From: Hyphomicrobiales bacterium
GTDB lineage: Bacteria; Pseudomonadota; Alphaproteobacteria; Rhizobiales; JAJFHB01
NCBI GenBank assembly: GCA_021775795.1
Contig: JAJFHB010000019.1
Coordinates: forward strand, 1 to 5,038
Direction: 5' to 3'
DNA length: 5,038 nucleotides
In this document: one piece after another, positions 1-5,038 of the stretch
Position numbering within the stretch: position 1 is the first letter of the stretch
How the letters are laid out: each line of letters starts with the position of its first letter
Notes under the pieces: model-generated
What the model saw: the letters and a program-made list of their open reading frames with translations, nothing else
What the model was told of the DNA's origin: nothing
Databases searched by the model: none
Made by a program: the position numbers and the translations under genes

Positions 1-636
1 ACGCTCCAACCCAACGGTCTCGCGAATGTCGACGCCCTCTGCTGTGTGGAGCGCCCTGAAAAAGTCGGACGTATCCGGTGCTGCGACCCGCTGTAATATG
101 CGGTCGGCCATCTCTATCAATGTGACGTCAACGTTTCGGGCTCGGGCCACCGCTGCAGCTTCGAGCCCAATGTAACCCCCGCCAATGATCAGCAACCTGC
201 GGCCGTCGGAAAATTGCGCGGCCATTGCATCAACATCTGCAAGGGTGCGTACCGGGTAAATGCCGCCGAGTGTTCCTCCAACGGAGGCGGGGAGGAGGCG
301 CGGGCGTGAACCGGTGGTTAAGGCGAGCCGGTCGTAGGTGAGCTTTTCACCATCTGCCAATTCTACTTCGCAAGCATCCGTGTCAATCGAGGCGACCGAT
401 GCGCCAAGTCGAACCTCAATGTTGTTCTGTTCGTAGAATTCCGGTGGCCGAATGTACAGCCTCTCCCGGTCAAGTTCTCCAAGGAGGTATTTTTTCGACA
501 GAGGCGGGCGTTGGTAGGGAAAGTCCGGTTCTTCGCCGAGCAGAATAATTCGTCCTTCAAACTCAAGATCGCGCAGTTTTGCAACCAGGGAGGAGCCTGC
601 CTGGCCGGCACCGATAACAACGAATGTTCTGTCCAT
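1..636 (-). CDS. NAD(P)/FAD-dependent ferredoxin (rubredoxin) reductase, C-terminal part missing
   Basis: This is the first 212 codons of a flavoprotein that would pass electrons from NADH through FAD to a ferredoxin or rubredoxin, for example for a cytochrome P450 or a ring-hydroxylating oxygenase. It is cytosolic. Residues 5-14 form the FAD Rossmann loop (FVVIGAGQAG). Residues 39-48 read FPYQRPPLSK, the signature of the putidaredoxin/rhodocoxin reductase branch. Residues 107-112 (TTGSRP) are the second FAD contact. Residues 149-157 (LIIGGGYIG) open the NAD domain, and an acidic residue ends its second strand (E175), which favours NADH over NADPH. Family members run to about 400-415 residues, so roughly half is missing beyond the window. 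The ATG at 636 is the only reasonable start: an in-frame TGA lies 24 bases upstream with no GTG or TTG between. The ribosome site is weak (GGGAA about 10 bases upstream). The gene lies 85 bp downstream of the hybrid kinase in the same direction. The partner ferredoxin and oxygenase are not visible, so the physiological substrate is unknown. Confidence 0.93.
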   Translation of the reverse strand, partial: MDRTFVVIGAGQAGSSLVAKLRDLEFEGRIILLGEEPDFPYQRPPLSKKYLLGELDRERLYIRPPEFYEQNNIEVRLGASVASIDTDACEVELADGEKLTYDRLALTTGSRPRLLPASVGGTLGGIYPVRTLADVDAMAAQFSDGRRLLIIGGGYIGLEAAAVARARNVDVTLIEMADRILQRVAAPDTSDFFRALHTAEGVDIRETVGLER

Positions 637-721
637 GGCGGGTAGTTTCCCACAGCATCAAGAGGAGGCTCAACGAGTGCCGACAATTATCAGGAATTCA
701 GCCACGCGCAACTACCGAATT
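637..721 (-). promoter_or_regulatory. Intergenic leader between hybrid kinase and ferredoxin reductase
   Basis: This 85-bp gap has no good rho-independent terminator for the kinase, so read-through into the reductase is possible. On the minus strand it contains GATAAT (five of six matches to the -10 consensus), but no good -35 box lies 16-18 bp upstream of it. A private promoter is therefore only a weak possibility. Perfect 7-base inverted copies, GGTAGTT (641-647) and AACTACC (710-716), sit at the two ends and could close a long stem in the transcript. That may be chance. Confidence 0.25.
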
Positions 722-2293
722 TCATTCTGATATGTGGGTGACTATTCCGTTTACAAAGCTGAGAAGGGCGTCCCGCGATACAGGTTTCTCGATAACAGGG
801 GCTGCAACATCCGCAATGAATCTGGCTGCCGCGGGGTCCAGACTGTCTCCGGTGATAAAGCCGAACTTGCGCTCACTTCCCGGCCATCGCTCCCTCACGG
901 TTTCAAACAATGCGGGTCCGCTGAGGTCGGGCATTCTGAGGTCACAAAGGATGACGTCATAGGCAACTGTGCCCATGCGGGAAAGCGCTGTTTCAGCGCT
1001 TGCCGCAACTTCGGATTGCAGGCCTTCGTGGTAGAGCAGTTCAGCAATCATGCGGCCGACTTCTGCATCGTCGTCAATAACGAGAACCCGAAGCTCGCGC
1101 CCTAGATCCCAGGCATATGAACGGCCCTCTTTGTCCGTGCTGTTGTTGGGAGAGATGCCAGCGGGGAACTTCAGCTCAAACAGAGCGCCGCCGAGTGCAG
1201 CGTCAATTCCAACCTCAATCTCACCATCATGAGATTTGACGATGTTGTGAGCGATGGCCAGGCCAACACCGGTTCCAGAACCTTCGCTCTTGGTTGTGAA
1301 AAACGGCTCGAATATGCGTGAGCGAACGTCATCTGCAATTCCAGGGCCGCTATCGGCAACCGCATAGATGACGGTGTTTGATTTTTCATCGTGCCGGGCT
1401 GACACCGTCACCTGCCGGGGCGCCGGGTCGGCGCTCACCGCATGCTGGGCGTTGGTCAAAAGATTAGCGATAACCTGGGCGAGCTGGCCATCATCACCGA
1501 ATAGCGCCGGCAAACCGGGTGAAACCTCAACGCGAAGATCAATGCCGCTGCTTTCGAAAGCATGTTCGACGAGGTCGATAGCGGCGCTGACGGGGATTGC
1601 TGCGGAAAAGGTTTTCTGAGCCGGCGGCTTTTGCCGGACGGCGGCCAGAAAGGGCTGGACAATGTCAGCGCAGCGGTGGGCGGCCGTGAGGATGCGGTCC
1701 GTGTGGCGCTTTACAGAACTGTCAAGTTCCTGTTCGCGCAACAGCTCCGCGCGCCCGATGACGACGCTCAACGGATTGTTCAATTCATGGGCGACGTTGG
1801 CGAGAAGCGCGCCCATGGAGCCCAGTTTCTCGTTGTGGCTGATGGCATCGCGCTGGTGCGCAACTTTGGCTTCCATCGCCCGGCGCTCGGTAAGGTCGCG
1901 AAGATAACCTGCAAAGACCTGTCTGCCCGTACCGACCGCTTCAATGATGGTGAGCTCTACCGGAAACATCTCACCACATTTTCTGCGGGCTTCGGTCTCA
2001 ATGCGCTGGCCGATCATGCGTGCGGTGCTGCGGCCCGCGACATAGTTATCAAAACCCGCCTCGTGATGAGCGCGATGTTTGTCCGGGATGATCAATTCGA
2101 CGATGTGAGAGCCGATTGCTTCCTCGCGCGGGTAGCCGAACATGGCTTCGGCAGCGCGGTTGAATTCGAGAACCGTGCCACAATCATCGATAACCACAAT
2201 ACCGTCGAGTGCACCATCGATTATGGCGGAGCGCTCAAGCAATTGCGCTTTGAGCACCTTGTGCTCAGCATCCTCGTGGGCGTTATCAGTCAT
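722..2293 (-). CDS. PAS domain hybrid sensor histidine kinase with C-terminal receiver
   Basis: This 523-residue soluble hybrid kinase has no signal peptide or membrane segment, so it should sense a cytosolic cue. A short N-terminal helix (1-20) leads into a PAS domain (about 21-137, ending in the usual DLTERR linker). A HisKA dimerisation helix follows with phospho-acceptor H169 in VAHELNNPL, the NtrB/FixL-like type. The ATPase domain is complete: N box N277 and N281 (NLLTNAQHA), G1 D314 (ADSGPGIA), F box 327-335 (IFEPFFTTK) and G2 340-345 (GTGVGL). The receiver (about 401-518) has acidic D407-D409, phospho-acceptor D451 ([10 protein letters not shown]), T481 and K503, all as expected of an active domain. 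There is no DNA-binding or other output domain, so phosphate should pass to a separate Hpt protein or regulator not seen here. The ATG at 2293 is fixed by an in-frame TGA 21 bases upstream, but no Shine-Dalgarno is visible. The signal sensed is unknown. Confidence 0.95.
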   Translation of the reverse strand: MTDNAHEDAEHKVLKAQLLERSAIIDGALDGIVVIDDCGTVLEFNRAAEAMFGYPREEAIGSHIVELIIPDKHRAHHEAGFDNYVAGRSTARMIGQRIETEARRKCGEMFPVELTIIEAVGTGRQVFAGYLRDLTERRAMEAKVAHQRDAISHNEKLGSMGALLANVAHELNNPLSVVIGRAELLREQELDSSVKRHTDRILTAAHRCADIVQPFLAAVRQKPPAQKTFSAAIPVSAAIDLVEHAFESSGIDLRVEVSPGLPALFGDDGQLAQVIANLLTNAQHAVSADPAPRQVTVSARHDEKSNTVIYAVADSGPGIADDVRSRIFEPFFTTKSEGSGTGVGLAIAHNIVKSHDGEIEVGIDAALGGALFELKFPAGISPNNSTDKEGRSYAWDLGRELRVLVIDDDAEVGRMIAELLYHEGLQSEVAASAETALSRMGTVAYDVILCDLRMPDLSGPALFETVRERWPGSERKFGFITGDSLDPAAARFIADVAAPVIEKPVSRDALLSFVNGIVTHISE

Positions 2294-2307
2294 TGGTAAA
2301 TCAGCAT
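2290..2307 (-). other. Five-codon leader frame overlapping the kinase start
   Basis: On the minus strand an ATG at 2307 opens a five-codon frame (M-L-I-Y-Q) whose TGA overlaps the kinase ATG as ATGA. The kinase start itself lacks a Shine-Dalgarno, so translational coupling from this frame is conceivable. The short frame has no clear ribosome site either (GGGG lies about 14 bases upstream), so it may be chance. Confidence 0.2.
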
Positions 2308-2335
2308 ATGTTCAGCTTAAACCCCAAGCGGCAAT

Positions 2336-2351
2336 CTGCCAGCGCTGGCAG
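2336..2351. promoter_or_regulatory. Perfect 16-bp palindrome, candidate operator of the kinase gene
   Basis: CTGCCAGCGCTGGCAG is a perfect palindrome with no loop. CAAT (2332-2335) and ATTG (2353-2356) extend the symmetry with one unpaired base at 2352. It starts one base past a -10-like box on the minus strand, so it would cover the transcription start and block initiation if bound. It is unlikely to be a terminator: there is no loop and no T-run on either strand. The kinase has no DNA-binding domain, so any bound regulator would be encoded elsewhere. Confidence 0.45.
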
Positions 2352-2352
2352 C

Positions 2353-2381
2353 ATTGTATTGTGTGATGCTCCCTCACCCAA
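2353..2381 (-). promoter_or_regulatory. Candidate sigma70-type promoter of the hybrid kinase
   Basis: Read on the minus strand, TTGGGT (2381-2376) is followed by a 17-bp spacer and TACAAT (2358-2353). The -10 matches five of six consensus bases and the -35 matches only three of six, so an activator or a weak basal level would fit. The transcription start would fall near 2346, giving a leader of about 50 bases before the kinase ATG. The promoter would let the kinase be expressed apart from the dehydrogenase upstream. Confidence 0.45.
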
Positions 2382-2411
2382 GTCTTCAGCGTTGACCGGA
2401 GCTTGAAAACC

Positions 2412-3197
2412 CTACCGCGGCGCCAGGCGGATCGCACCGTCCAGGCGGATCGATTCGCCGTTCAGCATGTCATTGTCGATTATGTGTTTCACAAGTGCTG
2501 CATATTCTTCGGGTTTGCCCAGGCGCGAGGGGAACGGTACCGAGGCGGCAAGAGCATCTCGGGTCTCATCGGGCAGGCCGTCGAACAATGGTGTGTGAAA
2601 CAGGCCCGGCATTATGGTGACAACCCGAATGCCGTCGCGGCAAAGATCGCGGGCAACAGGAAGCGTAAGGCCAGCCACACCTGCCTTTGACGCGGCATAG
2701 GCGGCCTGGCCGATCTGGCCTTCAAGGCCTGCCACTGAAGACGTGCTTATGCAGACACCGCGCATGCCGTCTGCGGTTACAGGATCAACTGTCAGCATGC
2801 CTGCAGTGCACTTCGCCAACATCCGAAACGTGCCGATAAGATTGACCTGGATGACTTTTGTAAAGTCATCGAGGGAGTGATGACTCACCTCGCCCGTATC
2901 GCGCTTGCGCGATGCGGTCTTGGCGCCAATGGCGATGCCCGCACAATTTACCAGAACACGCTCTTGTCCGTGTGCTGCCCGGGCCCGTGCGAGGCCAGCA
3001 TCGACGCTGGCGTCGTCACAGACATCGACGGAACAAAAGGTGCCGCCAACATCTGCGGCAATGCTTTCACCGCGTTCCTGATTGAGATCGAAGATCGCAA
3101 CCTTCGCGCCTTGAGCCGCCAGGGCTCTGGCGGTTGCTTCACCAAGCCCGGATGCGCCGCCTGTGACCACGGCTGCAATGTCACTGTTAAGGTTCAT
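2412..3197 (-). CDS. 3-hydroxyacyl-CoA dehydrogenase type 2 (HSD10-like), short-chain dehydrogenase family
   Basis: This 261-residue classical short-chain dehydrogenase should oxidise (S)-3-hydroxyacyl-CoA to 3-ketoacyl-CoA with NAD+ in beta-oxidation, or a related alcohol. The cofactor loop is TGGASGLG (12-19), and D37 at the end of the second strand favours NAD. D58-V59, the VNCAGI segment (83-88) and N119 follow. The catalytic set is S154, Y167 and K171 in a VAGLEGQIGQAAYAASK context. PGLFHTPLF (197-205), VPFPSRLG (220-227) and the end LNGESIRLDGAIR (245-257) match the human HSD10 pattern as I recall it, as does the length of 261. The start at 3197 is preferred over an in-frame ATG at 3239: GGGAG lies 8 bases before it, and family members begin about ten residues before TGGASG. 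The gene faces the DUF1232 gene across a 124-bp gap and reads towards the kinase 118 bp away. The exact substrate cannot be told; branched-chain acyl-CoA or hydroxysteroid use is also known in the family. Confidence 0.92.
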   Translation of the reverse strand: MNLNSDIAAVVTGGASGLGEATARALAAQGAKVAIFDLNQERGESIAADVGGTFCSVDVCDDASVDAGLARARAAHGQERVLVNCAGIAIGAKTASRKRDTGEVSHHSLDDFTKVIQVNLIGTFRMLAKCTAGMLTVDPVTADGMRGVCISTSSVAGLEGQIGQAAYAASKAGVAGLTLPVARDLCRDGIRVVTIMPGLFHTPLFDGLPDETRDALAASVPFPSRLGKPEEYAALVKHIIDNDMLNGESIRLDGAIRLAPR

Positions 3198-3205
3198 TTC
3201 TGTCT

Positions 3206-3210
3206 CTCCC
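3206..3210 (-). promoter_or_regulatory. Shine-Dalgarno fixing the dehydrogenase start
   Basis: GGGAG on the minus strand sits 8 bases before the ATG at 3197. It supports that start over the ATG 42 bases further upstream, which would add 14 residues unlike the family N-terminus. Confidence 0.65.
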
Positions 3211-3218
3211 GATGATTG

Positions 3219-3241
3219 CGTTGCGTGTACTGCTTGCAACG
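3219..3241. repeat. Inverted repeat CGTTGC-N11-GCAACG
   Basis: Six-base perfect arms (3219-3224 and 3236-3241) with an 11-base spacer put the arm centres 17 bases apart. This dyad lies 22 bp upstream of the dehydrogenase start. Its place just before the ribosome site would suit a repressor. Six-base arms can arise by chance. Confidence 0.25.
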
Positions 3242-3269
3242 AAACTTGCGAAAACAGGTTCCGGTGCCC

Positions 3270-3288
3270 ATGTTAAGGGTGTAAACAT
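3270..3288. repeat. Inverted repeat ATGTT-N9-AACAT
   Basis: This 19-bp dyad has five-base perfect arms and lies between the divergent dehydrogenase and DUF1232 genes. It overlaps the weak TAACAT box noted for the dehydrogenase, a position where a bound regulator could act on either gene. No regulator family can be named from it. Confidence 0.25.
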
Positions 3289-3321
3289 TGCATGAGAACT
3301 GATCAGAGCCCGTGAAAGCGT

Positions 3322-3753
3322 ATGTCCAGCCCCAATCTTACCGATGCAGCCTGCGAAGAATTGAGCAGCGACAAAATACATTTGCCGATGGTGCTTGAGG
3401 GCAACGAAAAGCGCGTCGAACGCGGTTTTTGGAAGAAGCTGATACGTGTTGGGGCGTTCATCCCGTTTTCCGAGGATCTGGTCGCGGCCTACTATTGCGC
3501 GCGCGATCCCAAGACGCCTACCCGTGTACGAGGTGTATTGATTGCAGCGCTTGCCTACTTTGTCATGCCTGTTGATGTGGTGCCGGATTTCATCGCAGCC
3601 CTTGGTTTCACCGACGATGCCACGGTTCTGGCAACGGCTATTTCCATCGTGTCCACGCATGTCAAACCCCGGCACCGGCTGGCTGCGGCGAATGCGATCG
3701 CCGATCTCAAGGCACCTGATGAGAGTACTGGCAATGCTGGGGTGCACGGCTGA
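3322..3753 (+). CDS. YkvA/DUF1232 family protein
   Basis: This is a 143-residue protein of the DUF1232 (YkvA) family, whose biochemical role is not established. The core lies at about residues 55-103. It contains the RDPKTPTRVRG segment (61-71), which matches the family's usual approach to the helix, and then AYFVMPVDVVPDFI (78-91) and GFTDDATVL (95-103), the hallmark P-D-x-x-P-D and D-D-A pattern. Hydrophobic stretches at 72-95 and 99-112 suggest membrane association, consistent with the family. The charged N-terminus (about 1-40) is variable and not recognised. No strong ribosome site precedes the ATG at 3322 (only GAAAG about 4 bases away), so the start is moderately secure; M23 is an alternative. 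It diverges from the dehydrogenase and ends 4 bp before the stop of the convergent quinone oxidoreductase. No function is inferred from its neighbours. Confidence 0.88.
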   Translation: MSSPNLTDAACEELSSDKIHLPMVLEGNEKRVERGFWKKLIRVGAFIPFSEDLVAAYYCARDPKTPTRVRGVLIAALAYFVMPVDVVPDFIAALGFTDDATVLATAISIVSTHVKPRHRLAAANAIADLKAPDESTGNAGVHG

Positions 3754-3757
3754 TCCC

Positions 3758-4732
3758 CTAAAGCTCGATGATTATCTTGCCTTTGACTTCACGGTTCAAA
3801 AACGCCCGCAGTGCGGCAGGTGTGTCTTCGAGAGCAATGCGATCGTGGATATGCGGCTTAATGGTGCCGTCAACACACCAGTTGAGCAGGGTCGTGGTGT
3901 TGGCTAGATGGCGCTCAGGGTTGCGTTGAACAAAGGCGCCCCAGAAGACGCCCACCAGTGAGCAGCCTTTCAACAGCACGAGGTTCAAGGGGATCTTCGG
4001 GATATCGCCCGCAGCAAAGCCGACAACAAGAAACCGCCCGTTCCAGGCGGTCGCACGCAATGCGGCTTCTGCCAGATCACCGCCGACGGGATCGTAGACC
4101 ACATCGGCGCCTTCACCGCTGGTCAGTTCTTTCAGCCGGTTCTTGAGGTCTTCGGTTTCGTAGTTGATGGTTTCGTCTGCGCCAACCTGCCGGCAGAATT
4201 CGAGCTTGTCGGCTGAGGATGCCGCAGCAATCACATGTGCACCCAAAGCCTTGCCGATTTCGACCGCGGCCTGACCCACACCACCGGAGGCGCCAAGTAC
4301 GGCCAGCTTGTCTCCAGGCTTCAGGTCGGCGCGGTCTTTCAGGGCGTGAAAAGACGTGCCATACGTAATTGTGATGCCCGCGGCGATGGCGAAATCCAGA
4401 CCTTCCGGCACCGGTATGACATTTTGCGCCGGCACGGCAATCTCTTCGCGGGCGGCGCCATAAGTGGAATATGCCATAACCCGGTCGCCCTCAGCAAAAC
4501 CGGTGACACCGGCGCCAACGGCCTTTACGTAGCCAGCGACTTCAGCCGCCGGAGAAAATGGCAGTTCCGGTTTGAATTGATATTTGTTTTGAATGATCAG
4601 CGTGTCGAAAAAATTCAGACCCACAGCGCGGGCGGTGATAACAATCTCACCGGGCCCAGGTTCAGGTGAAGGGATGTCCTCGACAACGAGGCTTTCTGGT
4701 GGGCCGAATGACTTGCACAGTAAGGCCTTCAT
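3758..4732 (-). CDS. Zinc-less NADPH:quinone oxidoreductase, MDR superfamily
   Basis: This 324-residue medium-chain reductase of the quinone oxidoreductase type should reduce quinones, enones or enoyl compounds with NADPH in the cytosol. The GroES-like N-terminal domain (about 1-125) has the family's VGLNFFDTL (37-45) and LPFSPAAEVAG (57-67). The Rossmann domain has LGASGGVGQAA (146-156), the A-S-G-G-V-G dinucleotide loop. S172, S173 and K176 lie where NADPH-preferring members bind the 2'-phosphate. DPVGG (214-218) and the C-terminal GKIIIEL (318-324) are typical. The catalytic zinc ligands of alcohol dehydrogenases and the four-cysteine structural zinc loop are absent, as expected. The length is normal and the protein complete. 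The start at 4732 is supported by GGAG 8 bases upstream. The physiological substrate is unknown; alternatives include crotonyl-CoA- or acryloyl-type reductases. Its 3' end meets the DUF1232 gene tail to tail. It diverges from the methyltransferase gene. Confidence 0.93.
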   Translation of the reverse strand: MKALLCKSFGPPESLVVEDIPSPEPGPGEIVITARAVGLNFFDTLIIQNKYQFKPELPFSPAAEVAGYVKAVGAGVTGFAEGDRVMAYSTYGAAREEIAVPAQNVIPVPEGLDFAIAAGITITYGTSFHALKDRADLKPGDKLAVLGASGGVGQAAVEIGKALGAHVIAAASSADKLEFCRQVGADETINYETEDLKNRLKELTSGEGADVVYDPVGGDLAEAALRATAWNGRFLVVGFAAGDIPKIPLNLVLLKGCSLVGVFWGAFVQRNPERHLANTTTLLNWCVDGTIKPHIHDRIALEDTPAALRAFLNREVKGKIIIEL

Positions 4733-4740
4733 GTCTGCAT

Positions 4741-4746
4741 CTCCGG
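4741..4746 (-). promoter_or_regulatory. Shine-Dalgarno of the quinone oxidoreductase
   Basis: CCGGAG on the minus strand ends 8 bases before the ATG at 4732 and supports that start. The ATG formed just after it (GGAGATG) is in another frame and stops after three codons. Confidence 0.6.
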
Positions 4747-4848
4747 TTCAGTTTGCTGTTGCACTGAAGGTATCGGCGCGGAACAAAGCCCAGTTTTTGA
4801 AACGGTGCAAGCGGCTATTTATCTGGATGGACCGGATCTGGCCCATTC

Positions 4849-4877
4849 TTGGCAGACCGGCGAGTGATGCCTATAGA
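4849..4877 (+). promoter_or_regulatory. Sigma70-type promoter of the RNA methyltransferase gene
   Basis: TTGGCA (4849-4854, five of six matches), a 17-bp spacer and TATAGA (4872-4877, four of six) make the best promoter in the window. Transcription would start near 4884, giving a leader of about 32 bases before the ATG at 4916. No operator-like dyad overlaps it, so steady housekeeping expression is a fair guess. Confidence 0.55.
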
Positions 4878-4904
4878 TAGGCACCTTCGAGGCTCGCAGC
4901 CAAC

Positions 4905-4909
4905 AGGAG
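4905..4909 (+). promoter_or_regulatory. Shine-Dalgarno of the RNA methyltransferase gene
   Basis: AGGAG sits 6 bases before the ATG at 4916. It is the clearest ribosome site in the window and settles the start of this otherwise very short partial gene. Confidence 0.75.
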
Positions 4910-4915
4910 CGGTAC

Positions 4916-5038
4916 ATGCGGGGATATTTCGGGATAGGCGTCGAGCGTGTCTCAAAGCCGATGAATGTCGGCAATCTTATGCGTTCAGCCCATGCCTTTG
5001 GGGCAAGTTTTGTTTTCACGGTGGATGCCTATTACAAG
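4916..5038 (+). CDS. TrmH/SpoU-family RNA methyltransferase, N-terminal fragment
   Basis: These are the first 41 codons of a SPOUT-class methyltransferase, which would 2'-O-methylate a tRNA or rRNA nucleotide using S-adenosylmethionine. The visible part begins MRGYFGIG and contains SPOUT motif 1, NVGNLMRSAHAFGA (17-30). In it N17 and R23 take the place of the conserved Asn and Arg of TrmH-type active sites. The knot-forming motifs 2 and 3 lie beyond the window, so family membership rests on motif 1 only, and the modified nucleotide cannot be told. The frame is open to the edge, is preceded by a good ribosome site and a good promoter, and diverges from the quinone oxidoreductase. The start with very little sequence before motif 1 implies a protein made mainly of the SPOUT domain, without a long N-terminal RNA-binding extension. 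Confidence 0.85.
   Translation, partial: MRGYFGIGVERVSKPMNVGNLMRSAHAFGASFVFTVDAYYK

Larger units (their letters stand above)
3198..3321. promoter_or_regulatory. Divergent intergenic region between the dehydrogenase and DUF1232 genes
   Basis: This 124-bp region must hold the promoters of both divergent genes, but I find no convincing -35/-10 pair in either direction. The best for the dehydrogenase is TTCTCA, 17 bp, TAACAT on the minus strand, four of six at each box. Two short dyads stand out and are listed separately. Either could be an operator for a local or distant regulator. Confidence 0.35.
4733..4915. promoter_or_regulatory. Divergent intergenic region between quinone oxidoreductase and methyltransferase
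   Basis: These 183 bp separate two divergent starts. The plus-strand promoter and ribosome site are listed separately. Toward the oxidoreductase the best candidate is TTGCAC, 17 bp, TTTGTT on the minus strand, with a poor -10. No hairpin, small RNA or further gene was recognised. Confidence 0.4.

Noticed and set aside
1562..2299. A 245-codon open frame on the plus strand, antisense to the hybrid kinase
   Set aside because: It lies wholly inside a kinase gene whose every motif is intact, its translation resembles no family I know, and it has no ribosome site. Such long antisense frames are common in GC-rich genes.
2336..2351. The palindrome as a rho-independent terminator of the dehydrogenase gene
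   Set aside because: It has no loop bases and is not followed by a T-run on the minus strand, and it sits on top of a promoter-like sequence for the next gene.
3198..3239. A 14-residue N-terminal extension of the dehydrogenase starting at 3239
   Set aside because: The family begins close to the ATG at 3197, which has a proper ribosome site. The extension reads as noncoding leader and overlaps a dyad.
3187..3747. A 186-codon open frame on the minus strand, antisense to the DUF1232 gene
   Set aside because: It covers a recognisable DUF1232 gene and the intergenic dyads, its protein is Cys/His/Arg-rich without family features, and it runs past the well-supported dehydrogenase start.
4235..4669. 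A 144-codon plus-strand open frame inside the quinone oxidoreductase
   Set aside because: The opposite strand encodes a complete, normal-length oxidoreductase with its cofactor loop in this stretch, and the antisense product shows no known motif.
4593..4880. A 95-codon plus-strand frame bridging the oxidoreductase start and the intergenic region
   Set aside because: Its first half is antisense to the oxidoreductase, its end overlaps the -35/-10 promoter of the methyltransferase, and no ribosome site precedes it.

Overview
The window looks like part of an alphaproteobacterial chromosome. The evidence is moderately high GC, proteins of familiar alphaproteobacterial types (a 17-beta-HSD10-like 3-hydroxyacyl-CoA dehydrogenase, a YkvA/DUF1232 protein, a SpoU methyltransferase starting MRGYFGIG) and a soluble PAS/HisKA hybrid kinase. 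This assignment comes from reading the proteins, not from a search. No rRNA, tRNA, insertion sequence, CRISPR array or phage gene was seen.

Layout. Positions 1-3197 carry three minus-strand genes in transcription order: a short-chain dehydrogenase (3197-2412), a PAS-histidine kinase-receiver hybrid (2293-722) and the N-terminal half of a rubredoxin/ferredoxin-type NADH:FAD oxidoreductase (636-1, cut by the window edge). The gaps between them are 118 and 85 bp, so they need not form one operon. The kinase has its own promoter-like sequence, with a perfect 16-bp palindrome just downstream of the -10 box. Positions 3198-3321 are a divergent intergenic region with two short dyads. A plus-strand DUF1232 membrane-type protein follows (3322-3753). 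It ends 4 bp from the stop of a convergent minus-strand zinc-less quinone oxidoreductase (4732-3758). Positions 4733-4915 form a second divergent region. It holds the best promoter in the window (TTGGCA, 17 bp, TATAGA), which reads into the start of a TrmH/SpoU-family RNA methyltransferase (4916 onward, cut by the window edge).

How the genes may work together. Three of the six products are NAD(P)- or FAD-dependent oxidoreductases: one for acyl-CoA beta-oxidation, one for quinones or enones, and one for electron delivery to a ferredoxin or rubredoxin. The hybrid kinase is cytosolic and could sense redox state, oxygen or a small ligand through its PAS domain. The window shows no dedicated output regulator for it. 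A regulatory link between the kinase and the flanking oxidoreductases is inferred from adjacency only. I see no clearly new biological system here. The most rewarding places to look are the palindromic operator candidate before the kinase and the ligand question for its PAS domain.
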